Shown in pieces: positions 6,283-14,596 of a stretch of DNA of 40,509 nucleotides. Each line of letters begins with the position of its first letter. Position 1 is the stretch's first letter. This DNA comes from a virus. The translations under genes were made by a program, and so were the position numbers. The stretch spans positions 1-40,509 of IMG/VR virus record IMGVR_UViG_3300032322_000426, one strand, 5' to 3'. Below the pieces are notes generated by a model. The model saw only the letters and a list, made by a program, of their open reading frames with translations, searched no databases and was not told the DNA's origin.

Positions 6283-9200
6283 GTGTATAGCAGATTAATT
6301 CTTAAAGATAGACCAGATATAGTCTGGCCCTTTGAGAATATGAATGAGTCGTCTTCGATTTCATTGCCTATAAACTTTTATAGCAATTCTGCATCACAGT
6401 ATGCTGCCTCAATTAGTGCAGCCAATACAACACTTCTAGACATACCAATTGTTTTTGGTGGAGGCACGGCACTAAGACTTACTAGTTCGGCTACTCCCAA
6501 TATTAGCATTCCGCTACTAAGTAGATTTTCTGAACTCTACGATAAAAGAGAATCATGTATAGAGTTTTGGCTTAGATGCGACAAGGTTCCTTCTAGAGAA
6601 GTTAGGATAGCAACAAAAAGAAATAATCCGAATATCGGACTTTATCTAAAAGACAACTATCTAATGTTTAGATATGGCACTTCTGCAACATATATAGAGG
6701 CTGCATATGGGATGGCAGAACTTAATGAGCCAACCCACATTGTCATGAATCAGAATAGATCTGGAATAGAACTAATAGTCAATGGAATATCAACAATAAC
6801 AAACAACTTTGCGAACATATCTTTACCAATAGATTCAAATCATTCTACAAACGACTATATGGATTTTTATGGAAGTTCAGACTATGCAGTGGTAGTAGAT
6901 TCAATTGCCCTATATGCATTTAATATTAGATCGAATACAGCAAAAACTCATTATGTTTATGGGCTTGGTAAAAGCGTTAACGAAAATATATTTATCAGTC
7001 TTGGTGGAGACTTTTATAATTTCTCAACACAGGCAAGTAGGAAATCTTTTTATGCTCTATGGGATCAGCCCCAGGAATGGTCGCTAACTCAGTATGACAA
7101 CCTAATTCATTCTTCGGACGGAATTAGGCCCATACCATATGACGTTCCAACTATAGTTTCGTTTGACAATAAAATGAATACATCAAATAACGTCGTTGCC
7201 TTTACATCATCTGTCGGTGACACATACGGAACGTACTTTGAAGTAGAAAATCTACAGTCTCTTCTAGGTCAGGGAGGTAATCCATTTTTTGTTGAGGTTA
7301 CACTAAATGGTACTTTGCCACAAGAAGGTCTTCCACAGACAATAATGTCTTATGGTGAGGCACCGTTCGGCAGTGTCATTGATTTCAATTTTGCCAACTT
7401 CTCTGGATCATACTATCTGGTTGCGAGGAGTAACGTATCAACATCGTCTGCAAGATTCTGGATACCTAACATAACTTCTAGCCCAACAATAGTTGCTGGA
7501 ATGAATTTTGAAAACCAAAGCGTTGTGTATTTCGGCCTCTCAGGATCAGCACTCCAAACTGCATCACTTGTATCATTCTCTGGTAGCGTTTTTGATGCTG
7601 ATCCAATATCTAGTTACTTCCCGCCAACAGACAATACTGTAATAAGAATAGGTAGCGGGCTGACATATGACGACTCTTCTGTAATATCTAGCGTTAATAA
7701 TGTTGCTCAGTTTAATGGAACATTCCTATCTTTCATAATCACCAAAGATAATTTTTCTGGATCTACTTTTTCATCAGTTGATCAATACGAGCAGCCAGTA
7801 TATTCTTTAATATATGACTCAACAAAGGGGTCGTTTAGAAATAGATCTTTTGGAAATGCTAACTTTATTCTTCATGGGGCGGCGTTAGGAGAATACCTAG
7901 ACTCTGGGAGTGCCATAATATCTGCAAACAGATTTGAGTTTGGATATCCAGATGTTATTTCAGCATCTCAGGTAAAGATCTATGCATCTTTATATAATTA
8001 CTCATCTAGCGTGGCGATAAGATCGCGTGTTCAGTTACAGAAAGTAAATAGTTTAGAGTGGCTTAATCTTATAGATCTATCGGACAAATATGTACAATTT
8101 GATATAGATATTTTGGCAGACGATGTAACAAACTATGCACCAATAATAAAATACTTTAAAATAGAAACCTATCCGTTCAGTGGATCGTATGTTGAGATAC
8201 TAGATAATTCTGGAGACAGAATAAGAATAAATAGCGCATCTGCCGCCTCTGCACAAATTTATGTACCAGAACTAGATCTAACCCCTAGCATCTATCTTAC
8301 TGATGGATCTGGGGTACGCATATATAGGAACACCGCTGATGTTGAATTCAGTCCAGCATCAAAGTCTCTAGACCCAACACTATTTTCCAACTTGTTGCTA
8401 TGGTATGATTCTAGATTTCCAAATGGTCTTGGACAAGATCCACATCCAGATGGATCAGCGTCAACTAGACTATGGACAAGTTTGTCTGGTAGTGCAATAA
8501 CTGCTTCTGTATTGGCGACATCCAATAATCCAGAGTATAGACTTCAATCCTTGAATATCCTGACAGTAAATCAGGCCAATGGGTCTGAGAGTGGTAGCGT
8601 AACAGACTTTTTGACAAGCAATGCCTCTGCACAATCGTCTATAGAGTCTGCATCTGGTGGCGCACGATCTATAAAGATTGTTTCTTCTGGCACCTCAACA
8701 GATTCCTTTATTGAGTATTTTTATGACCTAACTTCGTCTAGTGCGAAAAGATTTATTTTTCCAGGTCAACAGTACACTGTGGTTGGAAATATAACTTTGC
8801 TTAAACCGCAGTCTGTTGAGGAATCCAGAGCAAGAAAAATTAAGTTCTATAGCGCAAGCACATCTCCCTTTGGCGTATTATCAGCACCAGAATCTGCTTC
8901 GGTCCCCAACTCACCTGGAACATATTTTGCCTCTGTAACGTCAACGGTTCCGCTCGGAACCAACTGGCTCTCTGTTAGATTCTATAATGGATCTTCAGTA
9001 TCCGGTGATCCAGTGTATTGGGACAATATGGCAATATATTCTGGATCAACTGTGTCTGGATCGCCTATTGCTTGGTACGAGCCGCTTGAACTATTTGACG
9101 ATAGGCCAGTATATAAGTTTAATGGATTAAATCATTATTTTACTTCTAATGTAAGTGTTAATCAGCCAATGACAGTATATGTTGTTGCTAGAGTCTTTGG

Positions 9201-9570
9201 TGATAATAGTACGATTATTGGACACTCTGCTTCGGCACCAGCGATATATACTGAAAATAATACATTTAGAATGGCAGCAGGCCAGGTTCTTGTAGGGGCG
9301 TCAATTAATAATAATTTTAATATTCTGGTTGGTGTTTTTAACAACAACTCAAGTTCATTTTTTGTGAACTCATCTGTAGTTTCAGGAAATGCTGGGACCG
9401 GAAGTTACTCTTCAGCAATGAGAATTGGATACAGACAAGATCCATCTGGAACCAGCAGATTCTTAAACGGAGATATTACGGGAGTCCTGACCTTTAATAC
9501 TGCTCATACTAAGACTGAAATAGATAGAATAACAGACTGGATGAAAGATGCTTATAATATTACTTGGTAG
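6283..9570 (+). CDS. Large LamG/concanavalin-like virion surface protein
   Basis: This is a 1095-residue protein rich in Ser, Asn, Gly and aromatic strands. An N-terminal jelly-roll of LamG type spans about residues 45-230 (ESCIEFWLRCDKV, then LNEPTHIVMNQNRSGIELIV). Residues 770-920 look like a galactose-binding-type sandwich. A second LamG-type domain closes the protein, about 940-1095 (YKFNGLNHYFTSN, then MRIGYRQDPSGTSRFLNGDI). Such domains bind glycans or proteins, so a receptor-binding or capsid/tail decoration role is likely. The start is GTG 6283 after GCGGAGG. It is followed by a smaller LamG-like gene and lies between the RNR and the portal, outside the main tail module. No enzymatic residues were recognised. 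Confidence 0.75.
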   Translation: MYSRLILKDRPDIVWPFENMNESSSISLPINFYSNSASQYAASISAANTTLLDIPIVFGGGTALRLTSSATPNISIPLLSRFSELYDKRESCIEFWLRCDKVPSREVRIATKRNNPNIGLYLKDNYLMFRYGTSATYIEAAYGMAELNEPTHIVMNQNRSGIELIVNGISTITNNFANISLPIDSNHSTNDYMDFYGSSDYAVVVDSIALYAFNIRSNTAKTHYVYGLGKSVNENIFISLGGDFYNFSTQASRKSFYALWDQPQEWSLTQYDNLIHSSDGIRPIPYDVPTIVSFDNKMNTSNNVVAFTSSVGDTYGTYFEVENLQSLLGQGGNPFFVEVTLNGTLPQEGLPQTIMSYGEAPFGSVIDFNFANFSGSYYLVARSNVSTSSARFWIPNITSSPTIVAGMNFENQSVVYFGLSGSALQTASLVSFSGSVFDADPISSYFPPTDNTVIRIGSGLTYDDSSVISSVNNVAQFNGTFLSFIITKDNFSGSTFSSVDQYEQPVYSLIYDSTKGSFRNRSFGNANFILHGAALGEYLDSGSAIISANRFEFGYPDVISASQVKIYASLYNYSSSVAIRSRVQLQKVNSLEWLNLIDLSDKYVQFDIDILADDVTNYAPIIKYFKIETYPFSGSYVEILDNSGDRIRINSASAASAQIYVPELDLTPSIYLTDGSGVRIYRNTADVEFSPASKSLDPTLFSNLLLWYDSRFPNGLGQDPHPDGSASTRLWTSLSGSAITASVLATSNNPEYRLQSLNILTVNQANGSESGSVTDFLTSNASAQSSIESASGGARSIKIVSSGTSTDSFIEYFYDLTSSSAKRFIFPGQQYTVVGNITLLKPQSVEESRARKIKFYSASTSPFGVLSAPESASVPNSPGTYFASVTSTVPLGTNWLSVRFYNGSSVSGDPVYWDNMAIYSGSTVSGSPIAWYEPLELFDDRPVYKFNGLNHYFTSNVSVNQPMTVYVVARVFGDNSTIIGHSASAPAIYTENNTFRMAAGQVLVGASINNNFNILVGVFNNNSSSFFVNSSVVSGNAGTGSYSSAMRIGYRQDPSGTSRFLNGDITGVLTFNTAHTKTEIDRITDWMKDAYNITW

Positions 9571-9581
9571 GTGCGAGATAA

Positions 9582-10418
9582 ATGATTAAACAACTTGGCA
9601 CTATAGGATTTTTTATTAAGGTCAATGATCAAAATTCTACAAGAACAAAGATTCTTGAAGTATTTTCTTCCTCTGCCTTGTCATCAAGCCTTTTTTCGGC
9701 CAGCCTAAATTCTTCAAACCGAATTGCGACATCCAACTCATCATCTATATTTCTAAATGGTATTGCTCAGGGAACGTCTTCGGTAATAATGAATCAATGG
9801 CAGCACATCGCATTCACATTTGATCCAAAACTTGAAACTGATTCATCTAACAACTTTTTAGTAAGGTTTGGCAATACTGGATCATGCGACTTTAATATAC
9901 AAAATCTTTATATGCTAGATACAAGTCTAGGCGCACAAGATATAAGAAATATCCACATAACTTTTACTGGCGCGTCCGCTGCAATATCTACTGGAGAATC
10001 AGCATCTGGCTCAATCAGGTTGTCCGATAAAGATGAATCTAGGCATACATCCTCTGTTACTAATACAATATATCAGCCGTACTCAGACCAACTACGATTT
10101 CTATCTGACGTTCGTCTGGTCACCGAAGATTCTCTATCTTCATACATAGGAAATCCCGCTGTCAAGTTAACAGGAGACTTAAAGTATTTTGATGGTGTCG
10201 AAAGCGTTGTGCCAGACAGAGTTTTGAGTATTTCTGATAATGCTGTCTATCAACTTAATGTTAATGGCGGTGTCACTCTTATAACAACGTCTAACGGAGA
10301 CTATATAAATGTAATAGATGGTCTTGAGTATATTGATACTGTGTGGCTAAAAACTAGTGGATCGTTTACTAAGGTGCCAACATTAGAAAAAATTGTCTAC
10401 TTCTTGGACCAATCTTAG
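9582..10418 (+). CDS. Second LamG-like virion protein
   Basis: This is a 278-residue protein. The N-terminal 135 residues resemble one LamG jelly-roll (TIGFFIKVNDQNS near the start, QWQHIAFTFDP at about 72-82, FNIQNLYMLDT further on). The rest is a different beta-rich region containing YFDGVESVVPDRV and ending IDTVWLKTSG, then EKIVYFLDQS. It follows the larger LamG-like gene after 11 nt and starts at ATG 9582 with TAGGTG upstream. The two probably form one surface structure, for example a fibre and its tip. The function is inferred from fold pattern and neighbourhood only. Confidence 0.65.
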   Translation: MIKQLGTIGFFIKVNDQNSTRTKILEVFSSSALSSSLFSASLNSSNRIATSNSSSIFLNGIAQGTSSVIMNQWQHIAFTFDPKLETDSSNNFLVRFGNTGSCDFNIQNLYMLDTSLGAQDIRNIHITFTGASAAISTGESASGSIRLSDKDESRHTSSVTNTIYQPYSDQLRFLSDVRLVTEDSLSSYIGNPAVKLTGDLKYFDGVESVVPDRVLSISDNAVYQLNVNGGVTLITTSNGDYINVIDGLEYIDTVWLKTSGSFTKVPTLEKIVYFLDQS

Positions 10419-10451
10419 CCAAAAATAATCATAATATGCTAACATTGTGGT

Positions 10452-10784
10452 ATGAATAAGCCAAAATTATCTGTAGTAGAGGACAAATCAAGATACGGAA
10501 TATACGTTTGGAGACTTCCAGACGGCTCTATCTTTGCTGATGAGGACAGAAATGTTCTTAACATACCAGCCGAACGCGGAGATATTACCAAAATGGTAGA
10601 AATAAAAAAGGCCGCATCTCATTATGGACAACCAGATGGTGAAGCAGTCTTTATTGCAGGCGTCGGTAGAGTGACTGAAGAAGAATATCAGGAAGATCTA
10701 GAGAGAATGAATAGTGGACTGCTTACATTTGGAGATACAGGAGCGTGGAAAGATGCAGCAAGAGCGAGAAGAAGCCTTAGTTGA
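10452..10784 (+). CDS. Small protein preceding the portal, unknown function
   Basis: This is a 110-residue soluble protein. The N-terminal half has a strand pattern (RYGIYVWRLPDGSIFADEDRN) and an NIPAERGDITKMVEIKKAA helix. The C-terminal half contains GRVTEEEYQEDLERMNSGLL and a basic tail. It sits directly upstream of the portal gene, overlapping it by 32 bp, which suggests a head-related role. The ATG at 10452 has no clear ribosome binding site; a CATAAT hexamer (10430-10435) lies 16 nt upstream, so the mRNA leader may be very short. No enzymatic motif is seen. Confidence 0.7.
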   Translation: MNKPKLSVVEDKSRYGIYVWRLPDGSIFADEDRNVLNIPAERGDITKMVEIKKAASHYGQPDGEAVFIAGVGRVTEEEYQEDLERMNSGLLTFGDTGAWKDAARARRSLS

Positions 10785-12354
10785 TGGAGTAAGGCTACCA
10801 GGCTTAACCAAGTCGGAGCCAGTTGTTCTAGAGCAGGACGACTTTAAAAAGTCATCCGATGATCTGCTAGAACTTTCTGGACTGTCTCAAAATTTCAAGC
10901 GCAATGCTAAGAGAAAGATTGCGAAGGCTCTCGTAACTGTTAGTGGCCAAATTGTTGAGGCAGATGATAACCAATATTCTGGCGATGAGGCAACCTCAAA
11001 ACAAATTATTCCAGACAAGTTTGGATATGGAATATTTGACGTAGTTGAGCCACAATACAATCAATATGCTCTTGCTAAGATCTATGAACTTTCCGCCCCC
11101 AATTATGCTGCCATTAATGCAAAGGTTGCCAATATTGTTGGTCTTGGATATGACCTACTACCATCTCCAGAAACCATGCAGCGAATGGAAGACGCAGAGA
11201 ATCCAGATGATTTGGCAAGGCTAAGAAGAAATATTGCGCGTGCGCGTACCAGGGTAATAGACTGGCTAGAGAGCAGAAATGACGATGATACTCTTACGGC
11301 CACGCTGATGAAGGTATATACCGATGCCGAAGCAACTGGAAACGGATATATAGAAATTGGTAGAAAGTCTAATGGAGAGATTGGCTATATAGGTCACATA
11401 CCATCTCCAACAATGAGAGTTCGTAGAACAAGAGACGGATATGTTCAAATAGTTTCTGGCAAGGCGGTGTATTTTAGAAACTTCCAAGACACAACAACGA
11501 AGAATCCAATTACTACAGATCCTCGTCCAAATGAAATTATTCATATAAAGAACTACACTCCAACTAATACTTATTACGGTGTTCCAGCAATTGTTGCTGC
11601 TAAAAATGCTATGGCTGGCAATGAATTCTCGTCCAAGTTCAACCTTGAGTACTTTGAGAATAAGGCTGTTCCAAGATATGTATTCTGGCTCAAAGGTGCT
11701 AAGATGTCCCGCGAGGCAGAAGAAAGATTGTTTGAGTTCTTCCAAGGTAATCTAAGAGGCCAAAACCATAGAACGGTTGTCATACCGATTCCTTCAGATA
11801 CACCAGATGGCAAGGTTGAAATGAAGATGGAAGCCATTGAGAATGGCGTTCAAGAATCTTCTTTCGCTAATTATAGAAAAGGCAACGTATCAGAAATACT
11901 TATGGTTCATAGAACACCAGCATCTAAAGTTGGAGCGGCAGAGGGAATTGGTCTAGCAGCAGCAAGAGAGGCAGATAGAACCTTTAAAGAGCAGGTTTGT
12001 CGCCCAGCACAAGATTCTCTTGAAAAGAAAATAAACAAGATTATTGGCGAGAAAACAGATATCTTTAGATTTGAATTCAATGAACTTACACTAACTGACG
12101 AAGAAACACAGTCTAAGATAGATGAAAGATATCTTAGAATGAAGACTGTTCTTCCAAATGAAGTTAGAGCGCGCCTCAAACTTCCAAGCATACCAGATGG
12201 CGACGCGCCAGTAGTTTTAACTGCACAACAAGCAGCAGAACAAACCGCACAAGCAACTGGCAACAGAAGAAGAGACCAAGATCGCGCTGCAAATGCACCA
12301 GACTCAGATGAAACTGGTCGTGCAACACAGGGCGATGGTAGGCAACAGAATTAA
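10753..12354 (+). CDS. Portal protein
   Basis: The portal forms the dodecameric ring at one capsid vertex through which DNA enters and leaves. The 533-residue product shows the PBSX/HK97-type pattern: an early ELSAPNYAAINAKVANIVGL helix, a TGNGYIEIGRKSNGEIGYI strand pair, then IHIKNYTPTNTYYGVPAIVAA, followed by KFNLEYFENKAVPRYVFW and a later KGNVSEILMVHRTPASKVG. The C-terminal 50 residues are Gln/Ala/Arg-rich and probably disordered. The start is chosen at ATG 10753 after GGAG; an earlier in-frame start at 10714 lies deep in the previous gene. It lies directly before the protease-scaffold gene, the standard order. Confidence 0.93.
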   Translation: MQQEREEALVDGVRLPGLTKSEPVVLEQDDFKKSSDDLLELSGLSQNFKRNAKRKIAKALVTVSGQIVEADDNQYSGDEATSKQIIPDKFGYGIFDVVEPQYNQYALAKIYELSAPNYAAINAKVANIVGLGYDLLPSPETMQRMEDAENPDDLARLRRNIARARTRVIDWLESRNDDDTLTATLMKVYTDAEATGNGYIEIGRKSNGEIGYIGHIPSPTMRVRRTRDGYVQIVSGKAVYFRNFQDTTTKNPITTDPRPNEIIHIKNYTPTNTYYGVPAIVAAKNAMAGNEFSSKFNLEYFENKAVPRYVFWLKGAKMSREAEERLFEFFQGNLRGQNHRTVVIPIPSDTPDGKVEMKMEAIENGVQESSFANYRKGNVSEILMVHRTPASKVGAAEGIGLAAAREADRTFKEQVCRPAQDSLEKKINKIIGEKTDIFRFEFNELTLTDEETQSKIDERYLRMKTVLPNEVRARLKLPSIPDGDAPVVLTAQQAAEQTAQATGNRRRDQDRAANAPDSDETGRATQGDGRQQN

Positions 12355-12369
12355 TAAACCAAAAGATTA

Positions 12370-12375
12370 TATAAT
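12370..12375 (+). promoter_or_regulatory. Candidate promoter just upstream of the protease gene
   Basis: A perfect TATAAT lies 10 nt before the ATG at 12386, in a gap of 31 nt with no ribosome binding site. A transcript from it would begin within a few nucleotides of the start codon, that is, be leaderless or nearly so. No convincing -35 is present. Confidence 0.4.
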
Positions 12376-12385
12376 AATAACTACT

Positions 12386-14569
12386 ATGAAAGAAATTTTT
12401 AAGGCACACTTCGAAAGCGATGATAACAGTTTGCGCTTCACTATGCCGATTGCCAAAGTCGATGCAGAGAGAAGAGTAGTTAGTGGATTCGCCACCCTTG
12501 ACAATATAGATCGTCAAGGAGATAAATTGCTTTCTGAGGCTTCAAGAGAAGCCTTTGATAATTTCCGTGGCAATGTGCGTCTGATGCACCAGCCAATTCC
12601 AGCGGGTAAAGTTATTTCTTTTAAAGAAAACAATTTCTATGATCCAAAGACTGCCAAGACATACAGTGGAGTCTTTGTTGACGCATACATATCCAAGGGC
12701 GCAGAAAATGTCTGGCAGATGGTTCTAGATGGGACACTAACAGGATTTTCAATTGGCGGAAGAATCCTTGAGTCCGAGCCATCTATGGACGATGAGACCG
12801 ATCAACCAATAAGACTTGTAAAGAAATATGAACTTATGGAATTGTCACTAGTTGATAGCCCAGCAAATCAGTTTGCCAATATTCTATCAATCCAAAAGGT
12901 CAATGACGAAGTTGTTACTAGTGGAATTGCCACCTCCTTCTCAGTTGAAAATATTTTCTGGTGTGCCGAAGATGAGATCGCAATACCTGATTCTGCTGAA
13001 TCTATGGAATGCTCTATCTGCCACAAATCTATGGAAAATGTAGGCTGGGTAGAGTCTAATGATCCATCTAAAGATGAAGAGATTGCAAAATGTGTTGATT
13101 CAGTAATGATTAAATCAATGCACGAAGATGAGGAAATGAAGAAGCAAAAGAGAGTTGTTGAGAATCATCCAATGTGTAATTCAGGATTTGCTATTGTTGA
13201 TGAAGATGGAGAACTTGAAGGATGCTTTGAGTCTAGAGAAGTGGCTGAGGCTGCACTAAGAGCAGACATGATGGATGACATGGACGATGACATGGATATG
13301 TCTGATAAACAAGTTATCTCAACAGAGACTGGCGTTCCAACTAGAAATGCACAACAGGGTCTTCCAGGCGGCGTCTCAAGATCTATGAGAAGAAGAAAGA
13401 AGAAGGTTATCTATAAGGCAGAAAGAGGAAGTGTTTCGACAGGAGACTTTGTTGCATATGCAGTTCCTAAGCCACCAGCAGCAACACAATATGCAAAAGG
13501 CAAGGTAGAGTCCATAAAAACTTCTGGATCTGTCAAGGTGCGTGGAACTAATGAGTCCGTTATGGCAACAGAAGAAAATCCCGTTGCTATAGTTAGAGTT
13601 TATCGTCAAACATCTGGAAACAAATACGTTCCTACAGATAGAAGAGTAGCGAAAAACATCTCAAACCTGAGAAAATTGAAGCCGCTGCAAACAAAAATGC
13701 ATATGGAAAAGGCAGAACCAAGTTCTGTTCAATCAAGACTTAACGAATTAGTAACGCAACATAACCAAAAATATGGTAGTGTTGCTTCTAAGAGAGTAAC
13801 TGTGTCTATGCTTAGACAAGTTTACAATCGTGGAATAGGTGCCTATCGTACAAACCCTGGCTCTGTTCGACCAAACGTGGCGTCGGCAGAGCAGTGGGCA
13901 TACGCTAGGGTAAACGGTTTTCTACAAGCAGTGAGAACTGGTAGATTCAAGAGAAAGCCGTTTGACACAGATTTGTTGCCTTCGGGTCATCCCTTGTCAA
14001 CAAAAGCAAATAAGGACTCACGAATGAAAAAATTTCGTGATGTTAATGAAGAAGGAGGTGTTGAAGTGGCTGATAACGTAGAGGCCCAAGAACTTGACAC
14101 CGCTGAAGTTGAAGAGGTCGAATTTGAGGTCGAAGAGTCAGTCGAAGAAGTAGATGAGGCTGACGAAGAACTTGCCAAGGCTGTGGATGCAGAGGATCTG
14201 GCCGTTGACACTTCCGAACAAATTGATCTTGAGAAGGCTTTTGGCGAAGTCAAGAGTTTTATAAATGATGCGCTAGCAAAGTCCGCTGAGGCTAGCAAGG
14301 AAGGCTTTACTGTAATTTCTGAGTCAATCTCAGAACTACTCAAGTCTTTCGATGAGAAAGTTGGACAACTTAGTGGTAAGTACGAGGAACTTGCCAAGAG
14401 TATCGCTGATATCTCTAAGGGAGCAGAAGAACTCGCTGCAAGAGTTGAGTCTGTAGAAGAAGATACAGCAATGAAGAAGTCTGGTGAACTGGAAAACAGT
14501 ACTCCAGAGCAACCCGTAATGAAGAAGTCATTATGGGGCGGACGTTTCCTCAATTCCGCAGATCTATAA
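12386..14569 (+). CDS. Prohead protease-scaffold polyprotein with inserted domains
   Basis: This is a 727-residue protein. Residues 1-175 are an HK97/S78-type prohead maturation protease: VVSGFATLDNIDRQGDKL, catalytic His68 in RLMHQ, Ser122 in GFSIGGR, then ELSLVDSPANQ. Residues 185-310 are cysteine-bearing (a CSIC pair at 209-212 and HPMCNSGF) and acidic. Residues 345-430 form a small barrel-like domain (TGDFVAYAVPKPP, EENPVAIVRVYR, YVPTDRRV). Residues 450-535 contain RGIGAYRTNPGSVRPN, EQWAYARVNGF and DTDLLPSGHP. From about 560 the sequence is acidic and then coiled-coil, as in scaffolding proteins, ending with WGGRFLNSADL. The start is ATG 12386; no ribosome site precedes it. The extra domains make it far longer than a simple prohead protease (about 200 residues). 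Confidence 0.85.
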   Translation: MKEIFKAHFESDDNSLRFTMPIAKVDAERRVVSGFATLDNIDRQGDKLLSEASREAFDNFRGNVRLMHQPIPAGKVISFKENNFYDPKTAKTYSGVFVDAYISKGAENVWQMVLDGTLTGFSIGGRILESEPSMDDETDQPIRLVKKYELMELSLVDSPANQFANILSIQKVNDEVVTSGIATSFSVENIFWCAEDEIAIPDSAESMECSICHKSMENVGWVESNDPSKDEEIAKCVDSVMIKSMHEDEEMKKQKRVVENHPMCNSGFAIVDEDGELEGCFESREVAEAALRADMMDDMDDDMDMSDKQVISTETGVPTRNAQQGLPGGVSRSMRRRKKKVIYKAERGSVSTGDFVAYAVPKPPAATQYAKGKVESIKTSGSVKVRGTNESVMATEENPVAIVRVYRQTSGNKYVPTDRRVAKNISNLRKLKPLQTKMHMEKAEPSSVQSRLNELVTQHNQKYGSVASKRVTVSMLRQVYNRGIGAYRTNPGSVRPNVASAEQWAYARVNGFLQAVRTGRFKRKPFDTDLLPSGHPLSTKANKDSRMKKFRDVNEEGGVEVADNVEAQELDTAEVEEVEFEVEESVEEVDEADEELAKAVDAEDLAVDTSEQIDLEKAFGEVKSFINDALAKSAEASKEGFTVISESISELLKSFDEKVGQLSGKYEELAKSIADISKGAEELAARVESVEEDTAMKKSGELENSTPEQPVMKKSLWGGRFLNSADL
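14053..14060 (+). promoter_or_regulatory. Strong internal ribosome binding site AGGAGGTG
   Basis: AAGGAGGTG (14052-14060) is an exact match to the 16S rRNA anti-Shine-Dalgarno tail. It lies 5 nt before an in-frame GTG at 14066, inside the protease-scaffold gene, exactly where the scaffold-like part begins. It is one of the strongest ribosome sites in the window. Confidence 0.65.
14066..14569 (+). CDS. Scaffolding protein from an internal in-frame start
   Basis: This is a proposed separate product of 167 residues, sharing frame and C-terminus with the polyprotein. It begins MADNVEAQELDTAEVEEVEF and has a very acidic first 50 residues. A predicted coiled coil follows (about residues 60-135: LEKAFGEVKSFINDALAK, then VGQLSGKYEELAKSIADIS), and the C-terminal basic-hydrophobic tail VMKKSLWGGRFLNSADL is a typical scaffold-to-capsid contact. 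The excellent ribosome site 5 nt upstream is the main evidence. The layout matches phages such as lambda, where the scaffold Nu3 is translated from inside protease gene C. Excess scaffold over protease would be the purpose. Expression is not proven. Confidence 0.65.
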   Translation: MADNVEAQELDTAEVEEVEFEVEESVEEVDEADEELAKAVDAEDLAVDTSEQIDLEKAFGEVKSFINDALAKSAEASKEGFTVISESISELLKSFDEKVGQLSGKYEELAKSIADISKGAEELAARVESVEEDTAMKKSGELENSTPEQPVMKKSLWGGRFLNSADL

Positions 14570-14596
14570 CAAATTATGAAAGAGAGGTGTAAATAA

